A stretch of 64,000 nt of DNA from Phellopilus nigrolimitatus (GCA_021029095.1 JAJOHG010000003.1:186001-250000); one strand, 5' to 3'. Shown: positions 12,601-24,805, counted from the first letter of the stretch. Notes: a model not told the origin generated them from the sequence alone. Program-made: numbers and translations.

Positions 12601-13463
12601 GGTCCACGCATGTGAACTTAGGACCGAAATCATTAAAAACTGATCTGAAGCACGCCAAAATAAATATCTGGAATACACAAAATAGAATTTCTTAACACAC
12701 CCAAATAGTCCACGTGTTTCCGTCGCGATGAAATATACGCCGTTCTCGTGAGTCCAATCATTGATTTCTAGTTGTTTGCTCAAAGAAACTCCGCATAGCA
12801 CTACTGCCTATTTCACTATAAGAAAGCAGGCCATTGAGGCTAATTGTAAAACTAACCTGGAAACCCTTGACTAGGTCTACCGAAATCTCCTGTCCAGCTG
12901 AGCCTCCGAGGTTTCGAACGGGCACGTAGGCATTCAGTTCAGCCAGTCGAGGAGTAGTAGCATCTGCACGAGACTTCCCGATATCACCGTCTCGCAGGAA
13001 AAACTGGGAGTTACTGTAAGTATATGCACAGTTGTGACAGTAATTGACAAACCTGCGAGCTCAGGTCCTGAATCGTGACGGGTTCGGGGTCATAGATCGT
13101 TACAGATTTAACACCCGCCAGTACAACATCCTTTGCTGGCAAGGAAAAGTGGACGTCTGAGTGACGAGTTGCAAATGTAATTCGCATGTACTCACCAACT
13201 TCGGCACCCAAGCCCTGAACCCCAACGACGAGTACATTAGACGAAGCCATCTTCTTCATAGCTGTATCAAAATAATCAGCCTGATGTTGCTCTCCGCAAT
13301 GCTCATTTTCTGACCTTCATGACCAAGGACATATCTATAGAAATGTACATGAGCACTAGCTTTGAGCACACGCTATACAAAACACTCACAATTGACGCGA
13401 ATACAGGCCCTCATCAATCTGAGCTTCGTCAACATCCATAGCCACAGGAAGATTAGTAGACAT
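9655..13463 (-). CDS. UBA1: Ubiquitin-activating enzyme E1
   Basis: E1 enzyme that adenylates ubiquitin with ATP and holds it as a thioester before passing it to E2 enzymes, in nucleus and cytosol. Fifteen exons sum to 3042 nt (1013 aa, close to the usual ~1020): 13390-13463, 13315-13334, 13196-13261, 13053-13135, 12857-13003, 12701-12807, 12554-12644, 12269-12499, 11471-12206, 11344-11412, 11099-11295, 10716-11045, 10475-10664, 9883-10415 and 9655-9822. Recognisable pieces in order: [37 protein letters not shown] (inactive adenylation half), [14 protein letters not shown], the active adenylation half [13 protein letters not shown] with [18 protein letters not shown], and the catalytic-cysteine segment [11 protein letters not shown] (Cys about 593). 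Then come [23 protein letters not shown] and [19 protein letters not shown], and the ubiquitin-fold domain ending in [12 protein letters not shown]. Exon 2 is only 20 nt. Fully intact. Confidence 0.97.
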
Positions 13464-13793
13464 TTTCTATTCGATACAGAAAGTGAGAAACAGAAATCGT
13501 GACGAATGGATAGGAATAACGTGGATTGATGATGGTCGGAGTGAAGAGCATTGAAGGAGACGCGTCCAGTCAACCAGTCCAGGGTTACGTGACGCGTCAT
13601 CGCATTATCCTCACTCAGCGACTCCTAACGCCACTGCTGTCGACAAGGGAAAAGGTTCAAAATCATAGTAATTGCAATGCTTTCAAATAACAGGCAGTCC
13701 ATGATAGACTTGGTAACGCAAGTACATGTACAACGATCAAGCTAAGCGTAGACAAAAGAAAAGGAAGTAAAGTCAATCTCAGAACACTTGGCC
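13464..13793. promoter_or_regulatory. UBA1 promoter and cactin 3' flank
   Basis: Non-coding gap between two minus-strand genes in the same orientation. It should contain the cactin terminator on the right side and the UBA1 promoter next to 13463. I see no motif that I can name. Confidence 0.4.
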
Positions 13794-16251
13794 TCACTTG
13801 CGGTAGAACTAAAAGAACCAAAGATCAATATGCTAATTCAACATCCGTGCAAAAGTGCTCACGTTTCTGCGGAAGTTAAACCATAAAGAGAGACAGCCGC
13901 GGTCAAAGCTGCTTCGGAAACCGCTATCGCCAAGGTATCATTAGCTACAAGTTGAGTTCATTGATATTCTAGTACGTACCGCTTATGTGAATATTCCCAG
14001 TCACGATTTACAATTCGAAACGCAATGTCCTCATACGGAGGACCAGCAGTGAAATAGAGAAGAACAGTCTCATCGTTACCAGGCTCTTTGACAATCTTGT
14101 ATGTCGGAGCCTTGGACTTGTCGATGAGATCTGGATAGAAGATGTTGAACTGAATACAGATCAGCAATGACCATGCTTTTTGTAAAGGTTCTACATACCT
14201 TGTATCCTTGGACGACCTTTGGCGGCGGATTATCAGTGCTACACACGAATGTCAGCGATGAGCTTGCAGCAACACTTGCAACTTACTCATAATGTGTCTG
14301 GTTGTACTTATTCCATTCGTAGCCAGTATGTACACGATTGAAGTACCTCGGTTTTCGGGGGCGGTACTTGTCCTCCCAGTTGTATGTTGTCGGATTAGCG
14401 ATAGTTTCCTCGAGGTTGAATAATTCCTCTTCTTCATCCAGCTCCTTTTCGGCTTCAGCCCTGTACAGAGCCTCTGAGTCAAGATCTGCACCACTGGGGG
14501 CTGCGACATCCTGAGTTTCATTCTCCGAGTTGATCTGTTTGGGAACGAAGCGAGATGCTGCGACGCTGCGGCGCAATTCAAGCTACGGAATTTTTTTATA
14601 AGTATGGATTATGTGAAGAACGCTGTTGAGATGCATGCTAACCAACGTCCTGAGGTCCTCTTCTTCCGATACAACCTTGATTTGTCGATCATCATATGGC
14701 AACTTTCTAATGTCCAGCAACGCAGGACTCATTGAGCGCTCATAAGGTTCAGCGTCCTCGGCCGCATCCTGCAGGGTCTCTTCAGGCTCTGGAACAGCTT
14801 CTGCACGCATGTCTCCACCCCAGGTCTTTGAGGCACCTTTAACAACGCCCGCAAGAAGCTCCTCTTGCGCCAAGAGTGCTTCGTCACGTTGACGTTTGCG
14901 AAGTTGCTCCAGTCTATTGCGAACGACAACTTCGTGGATGCCCTTCAATTTTGCCTGCATAAAGTCTTGAGAAACATCACTATCAACATGAAGCCAATGG
15001 AAAAGCGTACCTTCGATTTCCAGACTAGAAGACTTTTTAGCAACCCCTCCCAATAATCGACATCGATAGGTTCGCCACTCCCCAACTTAGCTTGAATTGA
15101 CCGCTGAAGTTGAGACAGCTGTTCCGGGGTTTTGCCATTTAAAATAGCAGATACGTCATTTTCAACCACTGCAGTAGCACTAGACCCTCTGTCACGATCC
15201 GCGCGAAGTTTTTCGAGCCAATCTTTGCAGACCACCATCATATTCTAACATGATTATCAGTCCATAGGCAGAAATTTCCGCCATTATCTGCCTTACTCAC
15301 GGTCCAAAAATCGATGTTAATATCGGATTGCTCAAGAGAAAGATATCGTTCAATGTCTTCGTGGAGCTCTTCGGTCTGCTCGAGTGATAGATTCTGCACA
15401 AAAAACCCGTAAGCATAGATCATTGCCAAAATAAAGTATGCGTACCTCAAGAATTGCATACGGTTCGTCCAAGTCGATCTCCAAACCCGCCTCGTCTATT
15501 CCTAGTCCATCGTCTACGTCGTCTGTTGGGTTGACATATTTCAGGTTCAACACAAGGAAATCAACGGCCTTAGCTCGTTTTTCCTTCAACCGAATGCCGG
15601 CTCTGCGCCTTTCTTGTTCGAGCTGGAAATCACCATCTTTCGCAAGCCAATCTGCCATCTGCGCCGACTCTGCAAGCCTTTGCATTCGAATCTCCTCCTC
15701 TTCTCTCAATTGCTGTTCGACTTCTCTCTCAGCTCTGCGTCTGTTCAGCCGTTCCAATTCCTCCTTCGCCTCCTGCCTTCGCACGGCATCACGTCTTTCC
15801 GATTCTACGAGCGACAAGCCTTGTTTTCGATCCTTCTCAACCTTCTTGTGCCAGCGAAATTGCTGCCCAAGATTTACATCATGAAAAGGATTGTCCGTAG
15901 CACTGTAAATGCTCAGCTCCGCGATCTGACGAGTTTCTTCCTCTTCTTTCAGCCGTTTCTTTTCAGCCTTGCGGGCCTTCCGCTCGGCTGACTTGTCACG
16001 CTTTCGTCTAAAACTCAGTACATGAAGGCGAAAGCGGTTACGACATGAACTCACTTCTTCTCCTTCCGTTCACCACCCCTTTCCCTTGACAGGCTACGAC
16101 TACGGTCTTGGTCCCTAGGTCTTCGGTGTCTCCCTTCGTCATCATCTTTGTCTTTACTTCTGCTCCTCCTTCTCTTCCTGTCGTCTTCGTGTCGACTGTG
16201 TTTTGAAGCTCTTGGAGATGGAGAACGAGAGTCAGAACGATGCCGTCCCAT
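13794..16251 (-). CDS. CACTIN: Cactin, spliceosome-associated protein
   Basis: Cactin is a conserved nuclear protein of active spliceosomes, needed for accurate splicing in animals and fission yeast (Cay1). Ten exons sum to 1980 nt (659 aa): 16055-16251, 15446-16007, 15301-15393, 15011-15244, 14643-14954, 14287-14582, 14199-14238, 13980-14149, 13863-13923 and 13794-13808. The N terminus is an RS/RD-rich, charged region (MGRHRSDSRSPSPRASKHSR). The mid domain starts at NPFHDVNLGQQFRWHKK, followed by charged helices. The C-terminal cactin domain reads NWEDKYRPRKPRYFNRVHTG, YDTDNPPPKVVQGYKFNIFY, then IAFRIVNRDWEYSHKRGF and SSFDRGCLSLWFNFRR. The last exon is just 15 nt (FYRK and stop). Everything reads in frame and length fits the family. 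Confidence 0.95.
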
Positions 16252-16454
16252 GATAGTCGTAGTTCGTTGTTCAGTGCAAGAAATAAAGTCTTTCCTATTT
16301 AGTCCCGCGCAAGTCCCGTGCCGGGTCGTGCCCCACGCACGTACATGCACCAAGTCTTAAGATACGGGCCACTTGTTTGCGGCTCGCTAGCTTCATCTTT
16401 AGTTGCCACTGGTTTTCAATTGTCGTTCGTTGATCGGAGCTCTTCGATCTTTCG
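16252..16454. promoter_or_regulatory. Divergent promoter between cactin and ClpX
   Basis: A 203-bp interval separates the start codons of two divergent genes, so both promoters must share it or overlap transcribed leaders. No core element is obvious. Confidence 0.45.
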
Positions 16455-18808
16455 ATGGTCGTGAGACTGGGACTGAAACAGGTCCCGCTGCGGTCAACCT
16501 ATCGGCACTTACGGACGCAAGCTCGCCATGACTATGACATGCGAGATGCTGTAGATTCCACTGCAGCATTTCCAAGGCCGGCTGGCCTCGCGACACCACG
16601 GCAGGTGAGCTCAAGCTTTCATCAATGAAAACTCAGTTGAGCAGTACTTCTAATATATATTCTCAGCTTGCGCGGTACCTAGACGAATATGTAGTAGGTC
16701 AAGAGAATGCTAAGAAGGTCCTTTCTGTGGCGTATGTCCTCGCCTACTCATGATCCGGGCATGCGTTCATTGAGCATTCTAAAGGGTGTTCAATCACTAT
16801 AATCGAGTACAGTCAAACCTATCTCAGCCACAAGCTTCGGAAGCTGCCAGCGGTTGGAGTGAACAAAGCTTTGAAGACAGTGTGTACAAAATACTTCCAA
16901 TCTAATTTATTATCTTTGATTGTAACTTCGAAATCGCAGTGATTTCACCTGCGCAGATACACCCTCACCCATATCGGATGCCACCCATACATGCCACGCC
17001 TCTGCAATTACGAGAGCACCCTCCATTATTTGAGAAAAGCAATGTCCTGGTTATGTAAGAACGCGGTCGTAAGAGCGGCAGTCCAGACATCTGATGTTGA
17101 TTCACAGAGGGCCGACCGGTTCAGGTGCAGATTGCTGCGATGCGCGAGTCTAGTAACAATCTGATTAGAAAATAGGGAAGACACTGCTCGCTAAAACACT
17201 GGCCAGGGTGCTCGATGTGCCCTTCTCAGTCAGCGATGCGACTTCATTCACTCAAGTGAGTCCCTCTTGTTCCCAGCTTGACGTCACCTAACCTCCGACT
17301 TGTGATTGCAGGCTGGATGTATGCCAATGCGCACACTTATCTAACATACTTATTGACCTAACTGTGCGTCTTTTCAGATGTAGGAGACGACGTTGAAATG
17401 TGCATCCAGAGACTAGTATGAAATCGGAACTACTTTGAACAGCATGTAGTGATCTGAAATATTTCTAGCTGATTGCATCGGGATGGGACGAGCGCCGTGC
17501 TAGCAGCGGTATTGTGTACATCGATGAAGTTGACAAGATAGCCCGGAAGGCCGGCGGAATGGAAGGACAGCGGGACGTCGGCGGCGAGGGCGTGCAGCAG
17601 GCTATGTTGCGAATGATGGAAGGCACGAAGGTGACGATACATGCAAAACCTTCCGGTCCCGTTCCTGGGAGTGATTTGGGTCCGATGGGTGGTGACAGCC
17701 GCTCAAGAAGTGGTCCGCGTCCTCCAGCTCCTGAGCGTAAGATATATTGCTTTCTTCCCCTTTCCTCTTACGAATACTCATAATTCTTTATCTTTAGCAA
17801 GAAGTGACACGTACTCGATAGATACGACGAACGTTTTGTTTATATTGAGTGGAGCTTTCGTCGGACTCGAACAAATTCTCAAAAACAGGATATCGAAGGG
17901 TGTAAGTATTCACTGTTCGTTTAGTTTTTGCCGTCTTTTTAACTGTAGATCTCAGTCAATAGGGTTTACCGCAAACCTCGCGTCTCCATCGAAAAGCGCA
18001 ACTGACGCTTCAGTTCCTTTCTTCACGCCTAACCATAAGGCATCTGACAACATATTAGATATGGTGGAGCCAACAGGTATGTTATATTTTCTGGGACTAA
18101 AAGAGTACTTAACATCTGAACATTTGAACAGATCTTGTAAAATACGGGTCAGTCACGAGTCCTCACGCGATTTGGTCGGAGTTCTTCATCTTGACGACTT
18201 TTTCGCCTTCATTAGCTTCATACCAGAATTCACCTCTCGGCTACCAACGATTACAACTTTAGCACCACTAACACCTTCGGACCTTCTACGTATACTGACT
18301 GAAATACGGGGCTCGCTTGTCTCGCAATATACCTCTCTCTTCGGTTACTCCGGCGTTGAAGTTCGCTTCACAACTCCTGCACTGCGGGAAATATGTCGTC
18401 AGGCTGCTGAACGAGGCGGGGGAGCTAGGGGACTGAGAGGCATAATGGTGAGTGGCTTGCCTGTGCACAAACTTATACTCACTGATGGTGACCTTACACG
18501 TAGGAGAGCCTCTTGTTGGACGCTATGTATGAAGTGCCGTGAGTATTTTCCCTTATTCCGTCTGCCATCTAGTTTGACAGGTTTTGGATGTGTGCTCATT
18601 ATCAGAGGATCGGTGAGGTATTACATTTTTTTTAAAGCGTCATGATCACTGAATTCTGTTTTCTGTTCAGAATATTAAGCATGTTTTAATCAAGGAGTCA
18701 GTAGTTCGTGGGGAGCAAGGGGCACTTTATTGGACTCGTGGAGACGGAGCTGCATTCTGGACTGCTTGGGCTGAGGAAGAGGGCTCTGTTCGTAACCAAT
18801 CATCATAG
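16455..18808 (+). CDS. CLPX: Mitochondrial AAA+ unfoldase ClpX (MCX1)
   Basis: ATP-driven unfoldase of the mitochondrial matrix; in organisms with ClpP it feeds substrates to that peptidase, and it also activates heme synthesis. Sixteen exons sum to 1488 nt (495 aa): 16455-16604, 16667-16731, 16785-16879, 16940-17054, 17108-17124, 17176-17255, 17312-17318, 17378-17415, 17469-17736, 17798-17901, 17956-18076, 18132-18147, 18216-18447, 18504-18538, 18606-18612 and 18671-18808. The first 50 residues are Arg-rich and amphipathic, fitting a mitochondrial presequence. Then [20 protein letters not shown], Walker A GPTGSGKT (143-150, split by a 17-nt exon), Walker [10 protein letters not shown] (204-212), sensor 1 region [12 protein letters not shown], an IGF tripeptide at 315-317, and sensor 2 GARGLRG near 430. 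The N-terminal zinc-binding domain of bacterial ClpX is absent, as in mitochondrial forms. Two exons are 7 nt long. Confidence 0.95.
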
Positions 18809-19078
18809 ATGTATTTATCCTGTATGACATTATTGCTCTAGTGTACCCTTCGCTCGTTTGTAATGTAGTCCATGTAATTCTCAAAGCTCTTCCCGGTATG
18901 CCAATGTATGGAGTCAGTTGGTTTGATACAAGTATGATAAGTCCTCCACATAAAATGACAGCATGGTAAACAGAAGTACAGTTTGGTTTCTAGAGTACTA
19001 TGTATGCTATGTCTGATGATACTCCCACATGCACACCTGTATGAACAAGGGAACAGAGCCCGTACAACAACCAACCGC

Positions 19079-20054
19079 CTAAGCTTCCACTTCATTTTCG
19101 CCATTTTCCTTATGCTCAGCCTTAGGCTCTTCAGGATTTTCCGTCGTCTCCTCCTTCTCCTCGGCCTTTGGCTCCTCAGTGGGCTTCTCCGGCTCCGCCT
19201 CGGCAGCAGAAGCAGGAGCGGTAGGCTCAACTTCCGCGGCGGGCACAGGAGACTCGCCAGTAGGTTGCGATGCGATTAGCGCTGGTGTTGCTTCGCTGAG
19301 CATCCTCGAAGGACTCCTTGAAGCTGCCGGCATCTAGACAAAATGAACATCGGTTTGCTTAGAAATTTAGTTGCACATACTCTCAGCATTTGCGAAACGG
19401 ATGGCCAATGTCTCTGACGTGGGGGCACCATCAGCATAATCCGCGTGCACTTTCCAAACCCACGACCTGTCCGAGCCAATGTTTGGCTGCAGGCGCATTT
19501 CAGACGTGACTAAAAGGATACGACATTATTCAAGGTATGACAATACGCGCTACACACACATATATACTCACTCATGTGGTTCGCGCAGACCTTGAGAGTC
19601 TTGTCCCGTCTCATGACGAGCCTGACCTTCTTGGTCTCTTTGTGCTTGAGAAGTCGGACGTCGCCTGTACCGCGCTCCTTCCACGCGCCTTCGCCAGTAT
19701 CAAACCGGAAAAGCTTCGCGCGGCTGAACAATCGACAGAAAAGAGCGATAAATTGTGAGGAAATGAAGGTGGAGATGATGGAACAGAACGTACAGTTTGA
19801 AGAGCGTGTCCTCGTCCTCCTCCATAGTCTTTGTCTCGACCTGCTCGGTGAGACGGATCACGGGCTCGAAGTTGACATCGGGCTCCCCCTCGGGCTACCA
19901 GATGTACAATTAGCAGGCATGAAGGTGAAGGATTTGTCGCGATCAGCGTGTCGATGGAGAATGCGGACACAAAATGTGCCCTTCTGAAGAAGCGCGCTGC
20001 TGCTGGGAAAAGGAAGACGCGACTTACGTTGGCAGGATCGAGAACGGAGGCCAT
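19079..20054 (-). CDS. YRB1: Ran-binding protein 1
   Basis: Cytosolic cofactor of RanGAP that releases RanGTP from exported cargo. Exons 20028-20054, 19794-19894, 19572-19723, 19381-19509 and one from 19333 downward. The Ran-binding domain is unmistakable: [73 protein letters not shown] and [20 protein letters not shown], then [19 protein letters not shown]. After that the frame that keeps the domain reaches a stop at 19227. The neighbouring frame stays open to 19079 and encodes the acidic Glu/Lys tail usual in this family ([18 protein letters not shown]). An unrecognised small intron or a one-base error must link them; I give the outer stop. The start ATG is 214 bp from the divergent EMP24 start. 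Confidence 0.9.
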
Positions 20055-20268
20055 CGTTAGTCTGGGGTGTCCGTAAGAAGATTAAGGAGGGCGAGGGATG
20101 CTGGTGGATGAAGAAAAAGACGTGCAAGAGCTGGGCAAAAGGGCGACGCTCGTCAGTTTCTCTCGGTGTGGCCACCGATCTTCCTTTTCGGGCGACTAAT
20201 GTGCCAAAGCCGTACCACGCGTCACTTTCGTGGTCAGAACACCCTCCTAGAACGCTTCGAACGAGAAA
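20055..20268. promoter_or_regulatory. Divergent promoter between YRB1 and EMP24
   Basis: 214 bp between two outward-facing start codons; it must serve both genes. No nameable motif. Confidence 0.45.
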
Positions 20269-21168
20269 ATGTCACGAATAGCCTCTAGTCGTTGTGCTCT
20301 CGGCATACTCTTCGCATTTTTGCTTTCATGGCAGCTCGTCGCAGCCAACATGATCGAAGTGCCTGCGTCCAAAAAGGAGTGTTTCTTCGAGGACTTGCAT
20401 AAGAACGACCAGGTGTGATGTTGGCCCACCTTTGTTTCTTTGCGTCCCACTCTTACACTGTTTCCCCGGTGCATAAGATGACAGTCACGTATCAAGTTGG
20501 TGGGGGTGGGCATCTCGATATTGATTTCTGGGTGCGTGGCAGTAAATATCAATGTCTGCTAAAATCGCGTTTTTTGAGCTCAGGTGTTCCGGATATTTAG
20601 CTGGCAGATCCGGAAAACCTTGCACTTGGGAAACATATCAAACAATCTACGGGGAGCGTGTCGATGACTGCTGAGAAGGATGGGCGATATGAATATTGTT
20701 TCTCCAACCAGATGAGCACGCTCGCGGACAAGATGGTCAAGTGTGTAGGAGTTGATTCTTTGAAGGAACCTGAAACTGACTTCGAGATCAGCTTCAATGT
20801 TCACGGGATTGTATACGTCGGAGAAGACGGTGGAGGCTGTTAATGCTCTCAAAGTTGCACGGCCTTTCTCATAAACGCTTTATAGAAACAATCGCTCCTA
20901 TTGAGCGTGAAATTCGTTCACTGGCAATCGGTCTGCAGTCCGTCAAGGACGAGCAGGAGTACATCGTTGTTCGGGAACGAACGCACCGTGACACCGCAGA
21001 ATCAACAAATTCTCGCGTTAAGTGGTGGTCAATCCTGCAGGCCGGCGTCCTGTTTTCTGTTGTTGGCTGGCAGATCTATTATCTCAAGGTAATAAAATAT
21101 TATTTTCTCAAGCCAAATTAACGCTAACGAAATGATAGTCTTTCTTCGAGGTAAAGAGAATAATATAA
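20269..21168 (+). CDS. EMP24: p24-family COPII cargo receptor (Emp24/TMED2 type)
   Basis: Type I membrane protein cycling between ER and Golgi in COPII/COPI vesicles, sorting cargo such as GPI-anchored proteins. Six exons (20269-20412, 20478-20531, 20601-20740, 20792-20829, 20886-21088, 21139-21168) sum to 609 nt, 202 aa, normal for the family. It has a signal peptide (ALGILFAFLLSWQLVAAN), then a GOLD domain with CFFEDLHKNDQMTVTYQVGG and the paired cysteine in RYEYCFSNQMSTLADKMV. Next come VHGIVYV, the helix APIEREIRSLA and EQEYIVVRERTHRDTAESTN, one transmembrane helix, and the short tail YYLKSFFEVKRII. That tail has the FF pair for COPII binding and ends as p24-beta members do, which is why I choose Emp24 over Erv25. 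Confidence 0.94.
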
Positions 21169-21468
21169 TCTACGTGCCTCTGTATATCACGCGTCATTCG
21201 TTCTTGACGAAATAATCTCATCTCGATCTCCGTCTGACGCTTGCGCAACGCAGTAAACAAGGGAAACATTCAACATGCATTTGTACCTCAAGACATGTAC
21301 GGGTATGGTGTGACATTAATAGAACATTCTTACTACATGCACAAGAGGAAAAGGGGAATAAAAGATCACATAAGAGGGAGCGCGGCTCGCAGTCATGATA
21401 AGTGTTGACTATCTAACAATGTCGGTTACACTCTGAAAAGGTCCATATAATGGCTGGAGGGAGTACGC
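21169..21468. other. Convergent 3' flanks of EMP24 and kinesin-8
   Basis: A 300-bp tail-to-tail interval, presumably holding both terminators. Nothing else seen. Confidence 0.4.
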
Positions 21469-24400
21469 TCAACGCCAGGTCGGTTTCGCTCCCCTGAAGC
21501 TCATATCTCCACTGCCATTAGGATCCGGAGATGGATTTAACGTCGATCGCGGCAAAAGAGAGTGCCTAGAAGATAAGGGTGGCATCCTCCCACCAAGTAA
21601 AGATGCGCGTTTGGGACGCTTCAAAGGTGTATGTACAATCGGCACCCGGCGAGGACCCGTTTTCACAGAAGCATTCTCCCCATCGGGAAGGGGTGGCGGG
21701 GGCGGTAGCAAACTCGAGCGTCTTCGCGTCTTCTCGCTGCGCAACGGCCCAATGTTCGACCGTCGTCGTCCGTGCTTGATCGCCGAGCCGGGCGCCTTCA
21801 GGGTGCTTGACCCGCGCCGCACGGGGCTGTCGTCGCGCAGCCGCCCCTTCGCGATGTGCAGTCCATTGGAGCCGTCTGCGGTACTTGTGCTATCCGCCGG
21901 CGGCGGCATCTGATTCACGCGGTCCATAAACGGGCTGCCGCGGCGCACTGTCAAGCCCGCCTTTATTTCGTCGTCCTCTGTCAGACTGCCTAGCGTCGAT
22001 GGGCCTCCCCGTGATTTCAGGAACGACGGATCGAGACGACTTGGTCGTCGTGGGCCCATCTTTGTTGAGGGAAAGTCGCGAGAGTTTAAGGACGAAGAGC
22101 TGTAGCTAGCGCTTTCGTCAGTTTTCTCATCCTCCCACTCGCCTTCGGAGATCCTCGGCGAGTTGGCTCGTGAGTAGGCGGCCATTGAAGAGCGGTCGCC
22201 ATCGTCCAGGCTGCCCCGACCCACTTCGTCCTTCCATTGTACGCCCTTTTTCTTCTCGGCAGGCTTGTCAGAGACGTTTCGTCTGGCGTACGTCGCACTC
22301 GTTGCGAGGCTAGACCGTAACGACTTCCTGGGCGAGCGATGTGGACGATGACCTAGTGAGGACGTGATGCTCATGTTATGCGAGGAAGCACGGCGAGAAG
22401 GTCGTGCTTTGTTTTGTGACGGGAGTGCTTGTGAATTGGTCGGGAAGAAAGATGTCGTTGCAGAGACGTAACCGCTAAAAGACAGAAGCGATGGCTCTTC
22501 ACAAAGCGATGGATTGACCGACTGTCCTATAAGAGCGTTGAACGTTCCATTGTTAGAGTCTGCAAGACGACGTAACGAAGCCGATATGATTAGGGCTTTC
22601 CTTGCAAGCACCTCTGAGTCGTCTTGTGAAGCCTCTTGCAAAGATTTACTCCCATCTTCCAGCATGACAGTACACCTCATCAGCATGCCGACGAGATTCG
22701 CGATAAATGTCGACTGGGAGCTCAGCGCCTCCTGCAGCGTATCGCACCGAGTCTCTGCTTTCAGGCGCTCCATCTGGGACTTCCGTGACTGTGCATCGAG
22801 TCTGACATTCTCGATGCTGATGTCATCAAGACGATCTGACCGCCGCTCCATCACCGCGCGGAGCATGGCGTCGAACATGCTGTCGGCGTTCTTGGATTTC
22901 AGGAGCTGGGACTGAAGTTCTGAGTTAGGGTGGAGCAGAGCTTCTTCGGAGGAGACAAGGGACTGGAGCATGGTTTGCTCGGCAAGAAGATCTGGAGAGG
23001 TTGTACCGACAGCAATCTGGGCCCTCAACTGTGTCAGACGGAGATTGTATGCGTGAAGTCTGGTACGTGCGACGGAGAGTTTCCCCTCACACAAGGCTCC
23101 CGCGGCGATGGATGACTGTGTCTGGTCGACCTTCCGTTGCATATCGCCTCTTGCTCTCTCGACTTCCGCCTTCGCCTCCTCTTTTTTCCGACGAGTGACT
23201 TCTGCTTCATTGCCAGCCTTCCCAGCGAGCCTGGCCTTGAGCTCGGCCACCTCAGCATTCAACCTATTGATGGCTTCGACGTATTGACCGACATGACGGT
23301 CGACATTGACCACGTTCCGCGTGACAACCTTTGTCTTGATCTTAGATGCACGATCGGCATAAAGGAGGGTATTGTGCGTGTCGTCGAAGTGATTGGATGC
23401 GCCGGCAACACAGACTATCATGACTGTCTTGCAGTTCCCTCCGAGCGAAAATTTGAGTAGGCGTGTGAGCTTGCTGTTGCGATACGGAACATGGCGAACC
23501 GAACCCGCGGACTCGCAAAGCGCGTTGATACAGTTTCCAAGAGCAAGAAGGGATTTATTTATGTTCGCACCTTCAACCATACGCTGACCCATATTCGTAG
23601 TCGCGGCCGCACGCTCACTCCCGGCAAGGTCGATGATGGAGAGCGTGGCCATGGTACGCTGTTCGGTGGTCGATGCTGTTCGCGGCGATTGTGCAACATG
23701 CACCTGAAGAACAGCGTGTGAGCGAGAGGACGCTTCGTTTGCATGGGTGGGCGACTGTGTTCGACGACTATTTCCGAGGATGACGATTTCTTTGATTTGG
23801 TCTGCGCTGGTCGGGTGAAGCTCGACGAGCCCGAAGACTTTCACTGACTTATCCTCACGAATCTGGAGTCCACCCCGAGAAGCTGGAGTGCCAGGTTCGG
23901 CCAAGAGGTCATGGATTTCTTCGTTATAAATTTCAAGGAACGTGACGTAGATATCAATGTTGCATTCGCTTCTCTTGTCCTCTATTCTCCGAAAGAGGTC
24001 GGCCATGGTAAGGTAGATAATACCAGGATCAGTGTCAGTGCCGCTGATAGTATGTGTTTTGCCACACCCAGTTGCCTGATGAACATAAGCATGGGATATC
24101 CATGAGTGTATGTAGCGTACGACTAACCCCATATGCAAATATTGTCGCGTTGAAACCGTCGAACAAACCGTCGAGGAGAGGCCTAGAAGTGGCTTCGTAG
24201 ACATCGACTTGCCTAGCGTCAGAGTCGAATACACGATCAAACATGAAGCGTTTGTCTTTGTATCTCTTTGTTCCTGGAGGAACGAAGCCGCGTTCAGTGA
24301 AAGCTCGTGCTCTGTCCTTCTCCTCCGGGTCAAAAACTAGGACGCGGTCGTCGATGACCTTGACGACCTCCCTGATGCACGAAGTGGAGGGGGTAGTTCG

Positions 24401-24584
24401 CCCTGGAGTCGATAGAGCCCCTTCGCCTCTCATTCCTGTATCAAGGAACGGTTCTGGTAGTCGGGCGGCCTCCCAGGCGTTGGGAGGGCGCACGCGGACT
24501 GTGGTACACCATATGTAAGAGATGTATATAAAGAAGCTAAAAGGACAGCATACCCGCGACCGTTATGGAGCCTGCGCTAACCAT
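21469..24584 (-). CDS. KIP3: Kinesin-8 motor (Kip3/KIF18 type)
   Basis: Plus-end-directed motor and microtubule depolymerase that sets spindle length and nuclear position. Three exons (24554-24584, 24128-24498, 21469-24075) sum to 3009 nt, 1002 aa. The motor domain is N-terminal (about 1-400): VAVRVRPPNAWE, then an insertion and VLVFDPEEKDRARA. The P-loop ATGCGKTHTISG carries the Cys-Gly pair seen in kinesin-8. Then TFLEIYNEEIHDLLAEPG, NEASSRSHAVLQ (switch I), IDLAGSERAAATTNMGQRM (switch II), GANINKSLLALGNCINALCE and YRNSKLTRLLKFSLGGNCK. A neck coiled coil follows, then a basic Ser/Arg-rich disordered tail of 400 residues, plausibly a second microtubule-binding region. The family is read from the P-loop and the MVEGANINKSLLALGNCINA block. 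Intact. Confidence 0.95.
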
Positions 24585-24805
24585 GTTGATCGCGCTGCAC
24601 TATTGCGTTGTATTACGGGGTGAGCGGAGGATGGGGTGAGCGCGCGTCGGTGTCGGAGTAAGTAACTGAAAGCAGCCTCGCCGAGTCGCGTTGAAAGCAA
24701 TCAAGTTCAACGCTTCGAGCACGTGATCGTTTCTGTGTCTCATGCCTTTGATCGTCTCTATAACCACTCTCTTGATTAAGCCCCCCAGGCAACCGATAGG
24801 CTACG
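24585..24805. promoter_or_regulatory. Divergent promoter between kinesin-8 and URA4
   Basis: 221 bp between divergent start codons. The sequence is mixed and I see no recognisable element. Confidence 0.45.

Noticed and set aside
20597..20852. Minus-strand frames across EMP24
   Set aside because: Antisense shadows of the p24 exons with no independent support.
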